Positions 6,779-12,413 of a stretch of DNA of 13,351 nucleotides are shown one piece after another (position 1 is the stretch's first letter; the number at the start of each line of letters is the position of its first letter). The translations under genes were made by a program, and so were the position numbers. This DNA is from DAOVQB01 sp023128935 (GTDB taxonomy: Bacteria; Eisenbacteria; RBG-16-71-46; CAIMUX01; WJJG01), in contig DAOVQB010000121.1 in NCBI GenBank assembly GCA_030628905.1, positions 1 to 13,351 of the forward strand, written 5' to 3'. Under the pieces are notes generated by a model. That model worked only from the letters and a program-made list of their open reading frames with translations. It did not search any database and was not told where the DNA came from.

Positions 6779-7555
6779 ATGGATCTAGCTACACTCATCG
6801 GAATCGTCGCCGGTATGATGTTGATCGGTTCCGCCATTGGTATGGGGCCGGCACCGGTGGCCTTTGTCAATATTCCCTCGGTGTTGATCGTCGTGGGAGG
6901 GGCCAGCGCCGCAACACTGATCCGCTTTCCTCTGAAGGTCGTCCTCACAACATTCAAGGTGGCCAGCAATGCCTTCAAGGACAAGGTAAACACACCGTTT
7001 GCATTGATCCGCAAGATCGTCGAGCTGGCTGAGAAATCCCGCCGGGACAGCCTGCTTTCGCTGGAGAATGTACCGATCGATGATGCCTTCTTGAAAAAGG
7101 GCATTCAGCTTTGCGTCGACGGAACCGAACCTGAAGTCCTGCGCGATACCCTGCGGACGGAGATGGAAGGGATCGTTGAACGCCACAAGCTGGGCCAGCG
7201 GATTTTCAAGGGCATCGGTGATTCGGCGCCTGCATTTGGCATGATCGGAACGCTCATCGGACTGGTCAACATGCTCCTCATGATGGAAGATCCCGCTGCC
7301 ATCGGACCGCAGATGGCCGTGGCTCTCCTGACCACCTTGTACGGAGCCCTCATCGCCAACCTGTTTGCCATCCCGATTGCGGACAAATTGGGTGAGCGCT
7401 CGACTATGGAGCTGCAGAACAAGGAGATCGTCATACACGGGATCATGGGAATCCTGGCGGCCAACCACCCCAAGGTGGTTGAGACTCGCCTGGTGTCCTA
7501 CCTCGAGCCCAAGTTGCGCGAACACGCGGTCGCGCAGAAGAAGAGAGCGGCATAG
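6779..7555 (+). CDS. motA: Flagellar motor stator protein MotA
   Basis: MotA is the inner-membrane stator subunit that, five copies around two MotB, couples ion flow to flagellar rotation. The 258-aa product has the usual layout: two N-terminal membrane helices (about 3-21 and 28-47), a large cytoplasmic segment (50-148) and two further helices (about 149-170 and 178-200). The charged block RRDSLLSLE (88-96) corresponds to the rotor-contacting loop with conserved Arg and Glu. P151 in PAFGMIGTLIGLV and P199 in the AIPIADKL block correspond to the two prolines important for torque in MotA. The ATG at 6779 has GGTGGAG 7 bp upstream. The sequence is of the PomA/MotA type common outside enterobacteria. 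No other flagellar structural gene is in the window. Confidence 0.96.
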   Translation: MDLATLIGIVAGMMLIGSAIGMGPAPVAFVNIPSVLIVVGGASAATLIRFPLKVVLTTFKVASNAFKDKVNTPFALIRKIVELAEKSRRDSLLSLENVPIDDAFLKKGIQLCVDGTEPEVLRDTLRTEMEGIVERHKLGQRIFKGIGDSAPAFGMIGTLIGLVNMLLMMEDPAAIGPQMAVALLTTLYGALIANLFAIPIADKLGERSTMELQNKEIVIHGIMGILAANHPKVVETRLVSYLEPKLREHAVAQKKRAA

Positions 7556-7655
7556 GGTTCGCGCGATCCCGGAGCGTGTGGAACCACGCCGATGAAAAGG
7601 ACCTCCTGCGTGAGCGGCAACCAGAAGGGCTGACAGGCCGGCTGGGAGCGGAACT

Positions 7656-8432
7656 ATGGCTGATCAGGCGATTGAACCGGAAGACACCTCTGAGGTCACA
7701 GCATCCGCGGAGTGCGATGGTGGGGGTGGCGACGAGTGCGAAGCGGGTGCCCCAAAATGGGTGGTGACATTCGGAGATATGATGTCTCTGCTGCTCTGCT
7801 TCTTTGTGATCCTGCTCTCCTTTTCTACGATGGACGTGGTTAGGTTCCGGAGCTTGGTCGGTTCACTCAAGAGCGCTCTGGGGTCCAAGGATGCCATTGC
7901 CGCCAAGGTCATCACGGGCAAGACGACAGCTGTGAGCCTGGGAGAGAATCAGCCCGGAAGGCAATCGATGGCCGAAGAGGAACTCGAGCATGAATTGGTG
8001 ACAGCCGTGTTGAAGGAGGGCATGACAGGTGAGGCGACCCTGAATCGAACCGACCGGGGCCTGGTGCTGCGGGTCAGAGGTAACGTGCTCTTTGAGACTG
8101 GGTCGGCTAACATCCTCCCGCAATCAATGCGGCTTCTACGGCGAGTAGCATGGATCTGTCGGCGTTTTACGCGCAAGGTCTACATCGAGGGCCATACGGA
8201 CAACCTGCCCCTCAGGTCCGAGCAGTATCCTTCGAACTGGGAGCTTTCCAGCGCCCGTGCCAGTGCGGTCGTGCGCTATATGCTCGACATGGAACTTCTC
8301 CCGCCGGAGAAGTTTGTGGCCTCCGGTTTCGCCGCCACCGTGCCGATCGCCTCCAACACCACCGCTAGAGGCAGGGAGAAGAACCGGCGCGTCGAGTTCA
8401 TCTTCTCCGGCTACCCTGGGGATGAGCCTTGA
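7656..8432 (+). CDS. motB: Flagellar motor stator protein MotB
   Basis: MotB anchors the stator to peptidoglycan and carries the ion-binding aspartate. The 258-aa protein has an acidic, Cys- and Gly-containing cytoplasmic N-terminus (1-33), longer than in E. coli. One membrane helix follows (about 36-57) containing FGDMMSLLLCFFVILL, where D41 corresponds to E. coli MotB D32. A linker (58-130) leads to an OmpA-like peptidoglycan-binding domain with IEGHTDN (177-183), SNWELSSARA (193-202) and NRRVEF (243-248). The ATG at 7656 has GGGAG 7 bp upstream. The 100 bp between motA and motB are longer than usual for this pair and carry no convincing gene, only a weak GCGTG/CACGC hairpin (7574-7589). 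The ion used (proton or sodium) cannot be read from this sequence with certainty. Confidence 0.96.
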   Translation: MADQAIEPEDTSEVTASAECDGGGGDECEAGAPKWVVTFGDMMSLLLCFFVILLSFSTMDVVRFRSLVGSLKSALGSKDAIAAKVITGKTTAVSLGENQPGRQSMAEEELEHELVTAVLKEGMTGEATLNRTDRGLVLRVRGNVLFETGSANILPQSMRLLRRVAWICRRFTRKVYIEGHTDNLPLRSEQYPSNWELSSARASAVVRYMLDMELLPPEKFVASGFAATVPIASNTTARGREKNRRVEFIFSGYPGDEP

Positions 8433-8460
8433 GTCTTCGTTCTCCAGGCAGTGAGCCTTG

Positions 8461-8501
8461 AGCCGCACTGGCGCGCACGTTGGTGCCGCAACAGTGCGGC
8501 T
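8461..8501. terminator. 10-bp inverted repeat between convergent motB and RHH gene
   Basis: AGCCGCACTG (8461-8470) pairs perfectly with CAGTGCGGCT (8492-8501) around a 21-nt GC-rich loop. It lies in the 68 bp between the converging motB and RHH genes, and its right arm touches the RHH stop codon. Neither strand has a clear T-run after it, so a bidirectional, possibly Rho-assisted stop is inferred. Just beside it an 11-bp direct repeat, TGAGCCTTGAG, occurs at 8423-8433 (across the motB stop) and 8452-8462. Confidence 0.45.
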
Positions 8502-8698
8502 TAGGCGCCTTTAGGACGCTGTCCGGACCGACCACGACCAGTAGTGCCGGGTTTCAACCGGCCCGCATCCCTGAGCGAGCGGCGCAGGAGATACTCGATC
8601 TGGCCATTCAGGCTGCGCAGCTCGTCGCTGGCCCACTTGCGCAGGGCCTCCAGGACTTCGGGATCGGTCCGCAGTAGGAATGATTTCCGCCGTGCCAC
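8501..8698 (-). CDS. Small ribbon-helix-helix (Arc/CopG-like) DNA-binding protein
   Basis: This 65-aa protein has the pattern of the Arc/CopG ribbon-helix-helix fold: a short strand RKSFLLR (4-10), a first helix from PEVLEALRKWASDE (13-26), a turn with RSLNGQ (28-33) and a second helix IEYLLRRSLRDAG (34-46). A basic, glycine-rich tail follows (47-65). Such proteins bind DNA as dimers through the strand, often to direct or inverted repeats, and commonly repress their own operon. It starts at GTG, 9 bp after the SPFH stop, with an AGGA Shine-Dalgarno overlapping that stop codon, so it is translated as the second gene of an SPFH operon. No toxin gene lies nearby, so an antitoxin role has no support here. 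Confidence 0.8.
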   Translation of the reverse strand: MARRKSFLLRTDPEVLEALRKWASDELRSLNGQIEYLLRRSLRDAGRLKPGTTGRGRSGQRPKGA

Positions 8699-8707
8699 GA
8701 CGCGGTC

Positions 8708-9577
8708 CTAGTTGTACAACGTGCCGGTGTTGATGACCGGTTGCGGATCCCGGTCCCCACAGAGGACTACAAGCAGATTGCTGACCATGGCGGCCTTCCT
8801 CTCCTCGTCAAGTTCCACCACATTATGCTGAGATAATTGACTGAGCGCCATCTCGACCATGCCAACTGCGCCTTCGACGATTTTCTGCCGCGCGGCTATG
8901 ATGGCGCTTGCCTGTTGGCGCTGGAGCATCGCACTGGCGATCTCCGGGGCGTAGGCGAGATGACTGATGCGCGATTCGATGACTTCTACACCTGCCTTGG
9001 CAAGGCGGGCTTGGACTTCTGTTCTAAGGTGTTCAGCGATCTCATTTGTGTGACTGCGCAAGGCGATCTGGTCCTCTTCGTGCGCGTCATAGGGGTATGA
9101 GGTGGCAAGATTGCGCAAAGCTGCCTCGCTCTGTACCTCGACGAAGTTTTCGTAGTCGTCCACTTCGAAAATCGCCTCTGCCGTGTCGACTACCTTCCAG
9201 ACCACCACGGCGGCGATCTCGATCGGGTTGCCGTCCTGGTCATTGACCTTCAGCTTGCCGCTCTCGAAGTTGCGGACGCGCAGGGACACCCGCTTTCGCG
9301 TGCAGAACGGATTGATCCAGCGCAGACCAGGTTCCTTGCTCGTTCCCGTGTACTTCCCGAAGAGCTGCGTGACGCGCCCCTCATTCGGATTCACGACGAA
9401 GAGCCCAAAGAGCAACGTCGGATCGACAATCAGCAGGACGATGGCGATAGCGAGGGCAACACCGTTGCTTGTCCGGATGGAGTCGATGAACAGAAGGATG
9501 GTCAGAGCCAGGACGATCAGAAGCACGCTGAGCATCAGATACCCCGGTACAGTCTTGGCCTTTTGCTCGCAAATCAT
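8708..9577 (-). CDS. SPFH/band-7 (stomatin-like) membrane protein
   Basis: This 289-aa protein is a stomatin/prohibitin-type scaffold expected to form oligomers at membrane microdomains. Two adjacent hydrophobic helices (about 13-31 and 39-62) form an N-terminal hairpin. The SPFH domain (about 63-215) begins with NPNEGRVTQLFGKYTGT and includes PGLRWINPF (83-91), and an alanine- and glutamine-rich coiled coil follows (about 216-265). The C-terminus AMVSNLLVVLCGDRDPQP then NTGTLY is characteristic, from my memory, of an SPFH subgroup encoded next to a small RHH protein, as it is here. The start is very well marked: ATG at 9577 with AAGGAGG 6 bp upstream. No NfeD-type partner or protease gene, the common companion of other SPFH groups, is nearby. 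The molecular role is unknown. Confidence 0.93.
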   Translation of the reverse strand: MICEQKAKTVPGYLMLSVLLIVLALTILLFIDSIRTSNGVALAIAIVLLIVDPTLLFGLFVVNPNEGRVTQLFGKYTGTSKEPGLRWINPFCTRKRVSLRVRNFESGKLKVNDQDGNPIEIAAVVVWKVVDTAEAIFEVDDYENFVEVQSEAALRNLATSYPYDAHEEDQIALRSHTNEIAEHLRTEVQARLAKAGVEVIESRISHLAYAPEIASAMLQRQQASAIIAARQKIVEGAVGMVEMALSQLSQHNVVELDEERKAAMVSNLLVVLCGDRDPQPVINTGTLYN

Positions 9578-9583
9578 TCTATA

Positions 9584-9590
9584 CCTCCTT
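9584..9590 (-). promoter_or_regulatory. Strong Shine-Dalgarno of the SPFH gene
   Basis: The minus strand reads AAGGAGG, six bases before the ATG at 9577. It is the best-matched ribosome-binding site in the window and fixes the SPFH start. Confidence 0.85.
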
Positions 9591-9596
9591 TTTAGG

Positions 9597-9624
9597 ATGA
9601 TATCGGCATGATATCATAATGATA
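9597..9624. promoter_or_regulatory. Three ATGATA repeats at 11-bp spacing, probable operator of the SPFH-RHH operon
   Basis: ATGATATC at 9597-9604 recurs exactly at 9608-9615, and ATGATAGA follows at 9619-9626, so the repeats start every 11 bp, about one helical turn. ATGATATCAT (9608-9617) is also a perfect palindrome. The block is AT-rich in a GC-rich region and lies 20-50 bp upstream of the SPFH ATG. On the minus strand TATGAT (9618-9613) could serve as a -10 element inside the repeats, though no good -35 precedes it. Phased short repeats over a promoter are typical targets of ribbon-helix-helix repressors, and one is encoded in this operon. Confidence 0.5.
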
Positions 9625-9633
9625 GATTCAAGG

Positions 9634-9810
9634 GCAAGCGGAATCTGCAGTGGCCTCTGAATGGCTAGGGACCGGTATGGCGGCAGCATCCCAGTCGGGT
9701 TGATGCAAGAAGAGCGCCCAGTGGCATCTGAATGACTTGGGAGCGGTATGGCGACGGTCTCCCAATCGGGTTGATGCAAGAGGAACCCGCAGTGGCATCT
9801 GAATGGCTAG
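9634..9810. repeat. 71-bp tandem repeat, about 2.5 copies
   Basis: Two full units (9648-9718 and 9719-9789) are about 82% identical without gaps. They are preceded by a 14-bp tail of a unit (9634-9647, 11 of 14 matching the end of unit 2) and followed by a 21-bp head (9790-9810, 20 of 21 matching unit 1). Shared cores include CGGTATGGCG and TCGGGTTGATGCAAGA. Unit 2 contains a perfect 7-bp hairpin, TTGGGAG (9737-9743) with CTCCCAA (9759-9765), which unit 1 keeps only as GGGA/TCCC. The period is not a multiple of 3, and no gene is supported across the array. It fills the gap between the divergent SPFH and lamin-tail genes. Confidence 0.9.
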
Positions 9811-9859
9811 TTACATGTTTTCCGGTGCGGGGCGATGTCTATCAGACGAGGAGGTTCCT

Positions 9860-11572
9860 GTGGTGCGAAGATACAGGCTGTGGATCGGCGTAGGCTTGGC
9901 CCTTGGACTGTGGATCAGTAGGCCGCTGATGGCTTCCGAGATCTGTATCAACGAGGTGCTCTACGACCCCGTTGGGGCAGATCAGGGCTCTGAGTTCGTC
10001 GAGCTGTACAACTCGAGCAATCACGCTGTTTCTCTGGAGGGATGGACACTCGAGGCCGGGAATGGTGCCTCCCAGGGCGACTGGCGCCTTCAGTGGTGTG
10101 GTGCCACTGGACAGGCAATTGCGCCGGGAGGCTTTTTCCTGATCGCAGGGGAGCAGGTAGTTGCAAACGCCGATGTCCGCACGAACCTGACACTACAGAA
10201 CGGGCCTGACGCTGTGCGGCTCTGTGTCGCCGGCGGCGTTGCAGATCGGATCGGGTGGGGAGATCTGGCCTACGCGGAGTACTATGAGGGTGCCCCGGCA
10301 CCGGATGTCCCGTCTGGATGGGCGCTCGCGCGCATCCCCGACGGGAACGATACGGGTTCCAACGCCTCTGACTTCGTCAGCCGCCCTCTCCCGACACCGC
10401 GGGCTCCGAATGCCCCACGGTGGGCACTCCTGCTCACCGAGGAACTTTGGGATCCGCCCCTGGTTGACACCGGCTCGACCACGCGCCTCAGCGTAACGCT
10501 CAGCAATCTTGGCGCCCAAGCTGTCGATCTCGCGACATTCCATTGGGAGATGGCGACAGATGCTGGGCCACTCGAACCGCTCGTGGAGCTGTCCGGGCTG
10601 CTGGAAGCCAATCAGTCGCAGCTGTTCCATTGGGAGCTCTGCGGGAGCGCGGAGACAGCCGTCTCGAGCCTGCGCTTGGCTCTGCTGGGCCCGCCGGGTT
10701 TGATGGATGAGGTGGAGATGAGTATCCGGGTCGGCAGGGGCAGCGTGCTGATCTCAGAGGTTCAGTATGATCCGGTACGTGGAGAGGGCGAGTGGGTCGA
10801 ACTCCACAACATCTCGGACCAGACTGTCAGCTTGGATGGGTGGCGCCTGGTGGATGCCTCCGGGCGAGCCACGCTTCTGGGACCCGGCGGGGCGGATCTC
10901 TATCCGGGCGGCAGGCTCCTTGTGGCGCAAGATTCACAGGGAATCCGCAGCAGATGGGTGGATCTCTCCACCGATCTGATTGTCGAGAGGAGGGGACCCT
11001 GGCCGAGCTTGAACAACGCGGTGGACCGGTCCCTTGGCTACGCGGATCAAGTGCTGCTTCTGGATTCCTCTGGCGTGCCCAGCGACTACGTGCGCTATAG
11101 GCCCGGCGATCTTGATGGCCAGGGGGTATCTCTGGAGAGATGGATCGAGGGCGGGCGCCTGGTCGATCCATTCCGTCTGGTGCCCTGTTCATCCGCAGGT
11201 GGTGCCACGCCGGGGGGCTCGAGCTGGCTTGCAGAGACCGGGGACAGCGGATCCCTGTGGCTCAATCCACATCCAGATCCCTTCTGTCCTGATCGCGCAG
11301 GGGCAGAGCGCCTGTGCCGGATCCCTGTGCCGGCCTCAGGGGCAGCGGACACGCGGGTGACAGCGGATGTCTTTTCAATGGCGGGGCGCAGGGTAGCCAC
11401 CTTGGCCGCCGCAGCAGATGTGGCCGGGGCCACGGTCCTGGTCTGGGACGGAAGATCTGCCACGGGCAGACGGCTGCCCACCGGTCTCTACCTGGTTAGG
11501 ATCGCAATCCACTCCAGCAGGGCTGACGGCGAACAGACAGTCATCAGACCGTTGACGCTCGTGCGGGGTTGA
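9860..11572 (+). CDS. Exported protein with two lamin-tail domains and a FlgD-like C-terminal domain
   Basis: This 570-aa protein is probably surface-exposed or secreted. A signal peptide (1-26) has RRYR then a hydrophobic core and a cleavage site near LMAS. Two lamin-tail domains follow: the first from EICINEVLYDPVG (27-39) with EFVELYN and VSLEGW; the second from VLISEVQYDPV (296-306) with EWVELHN and VSLDGW. Between them lies an Ig/CARDB-like segment (about 190-290). The C-terminus (about 500-565) resembles the FlgD-like Ig module used as a C-terminal sorting-type domain in FCB bacteria, with FSMAGRRVATL, VWDGR and PTGLYLVRI. Lamin-tail domains in bacteria occur in extracellular nucleases and other surface proteins; no nuclease domain is visible. 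GTG 9860 (or GTG 9863) is chosen as start because GAGGAGG lies 5 bp upstream. The ATG at 9803 lies inside the 71-bp repeat. Confidence 0.9.
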   Translation: MVRRYRLWIGVGLALGLWISRPLMASEICINEVLYDPVGADQGSEFVELYNSSNHAVSLEGWTLEAGNGASQGDWRLQWCGATGQAIAPGGFFLIAGEQVVANADVRTNLTLQNGPDAVRLCVAGGVADRIGWGDLAYAEYYEGAPAPDVPSGWALARIPDGNDTGSNASDFVSRPLPTPRAPNAPRWALLLTEELWDPPLVDTGSTTRLSVTLSNLGAQAVDLATFHWEMATDAGPLEPLVELSGLLEANQSQLFHWELCGSAETAVSSLRLALLGPPGLMDEVEMSIRVGRGSVLISEVQYDPVRGEGEWVELHNISDQTVSLDGWRLVDASGRATLLGPGGADLYPGGRLLVAQDSQGIRSRWVDLSTDLIVERRGPWPSLNNAVDRSLGYADQVLLLDSSGVPSDYVRYRPGDLDGQGVSLERWIEGGRLVDPFRLVPCSSAGGATPGGSSWLAETGDSGSLWLNPHPDPFCPDRAGAERLCRIPVPASGAADTRVTADVFSMAGRRVATLAAAADVAGATVLVWDGRSATGRRLPTGLYLVRIAIHSSRADGEQTVIRPLTLVRG

Positions 11573-12396
11573 TGGTGGCAAATCCGGCCCGACCTGTGTG
11601 TGTGGCAATGGCCCTGCAGTTGACGCGCGCCGTGTCTGTAGCGATGGCTCTAGGTCTGTTCCTGGGGGCCACATCGCCTGCTTGGGGTGCCCATGAATGG
11701 CGTGCTGCTTGGGCGGCGCCCTACCCGCTGGAAGTGCTTGAGGATCGAGCAGCCTGCTTGGCCGACAGTGTGCGTGCCATGGCTGCCTTGGCCACGCCGT
11801 TCGAGATCCCGGGCTTGAAGTTCCAAATGCTTAGGATTCGAAGCGGTGGGGGACGCTGGGAGGTGCATGCCGGTGTTCTCCAAGGGCGGCACTATCGAGA
11901 GTGGCACGTCGGTGTGGGCCGGCGCCTTGGCTTGGGGTTGGGTGTGCGCGTTCTTCTTGGGGCGCGCGTCTTTACCGTCGACGCGGGCGGCGAGCGCGCC
12001 TCGCCACACTGGTCGGGCACGATCCTCGCACGCGGTTCTCCGCACGGCTGGCGCCACCTCGAGCTGGAAGCCGGGATTGTGGATGCCTCCTTGAGTCATG
12101 AAGAAGCTGTGCCGTCGGTCCTCGTGACACGTGCCCTGCTTTCCACTGGGAACGCGCGGCTGATTGCAGAACGCTCCGTCTCTTCCCGGGGCGTCGTGGA
12201 GACGACCATTGTGACCCAGATCAGCTTCGGACCCATCGACACCACCTATGGCTATCGCTGCAGCGTGGGCGAGACCAGTACGGGATTGGCGGTACGTTCC
12301 GGGGCCGTCCAGGTCAGATTGAGCCAACGCTGGCACCCGGTCTTGGGCTGGACCCCGCGTGTTGCGGTCTGCTGGCTGGCGGCTTCCAGGGCCTGA
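11572..12396 (+). CDS. Unrecognised exported protein, possibly a small beta-barrel
   Basis: I do not recognise this 274-aa protein. Its ATG overlaps the stop of the lamin-tail gene in the sequence TGATG (11570-11574), so it is almost certainly translated by coupling. A TTG three bases earlier is a poorer choice. A signal peptide is likely (about 1-40), ending near SPAWGA. Residues 42-70 contain a helical stretch with LEVLEDRAACLADSVRAMAAL, and the rest is dominated by alternating strand-like segments rich in G, V, R and W (for example EWHVGVGRRLGLGLGVRVLLG), ending with a C-terminal stretch PRVAVCWLAASRA. This pattern suits an outer-membrane beta-barrel or periplasmic beta-protein, but there is no diagnostic motif. 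A 290-residue antisense frame covers the gene and is judged a shadow. Confidence 0.7.
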   Translation: MVANPARPVCVAMALQLTRAVSVAMALGLFLGATSPAWGAHEWRAAWAAPYPLEVLEDRAACLADSVRAMAALATPFEIPGLKFQMLRIRSGGGRWEVHAGVLQGRHYREWHVGVGRRLGLGLGVRVLLGARVFTVDAGGERASPHWSGTILARGSPHGWRHLELEAGIVDASLSHEEAVPSVLVTRALLSTGNARLIAERSVSSRGVVETTIVTQISFGPIDTTYGYRCSVGETSTGLAVRSGAVQVRLSQRWHPVLGWTPRVAVCWLAASRA

Positions 12397-12413
12397 GGGC
12401 AGGGAGGGTTGGA

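Noticed and set aside
5920..7104. 394-codon antisense open frame over the HDOD and motA genes
   Set aside because: It runs opposite two clear genes, has no recognisable domain, and its composition is the reverse-strand echo of GC-rich codons.
8501..8698. RHH protein as antitoxin of a toxin-antitoxin pair
   Set aside because: Its only operon partner is the SPFH membrane protein. No small toxin-like gene lies on either side.
9579..9779. 66-codon minus-strand open frame across the 71-bp repeats
   Set aside because: It only reads through the repeat units, whose 71-bp period shifts frame each time, and has no ribosome-binding site or domain.
9648..9810. 71-bp units as tRNA or CRISPR repeats
   Set aside because: They do not fold into a cloverleaf and lack conserved tRNA bases. 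Units are contiguous with no unique spacers.
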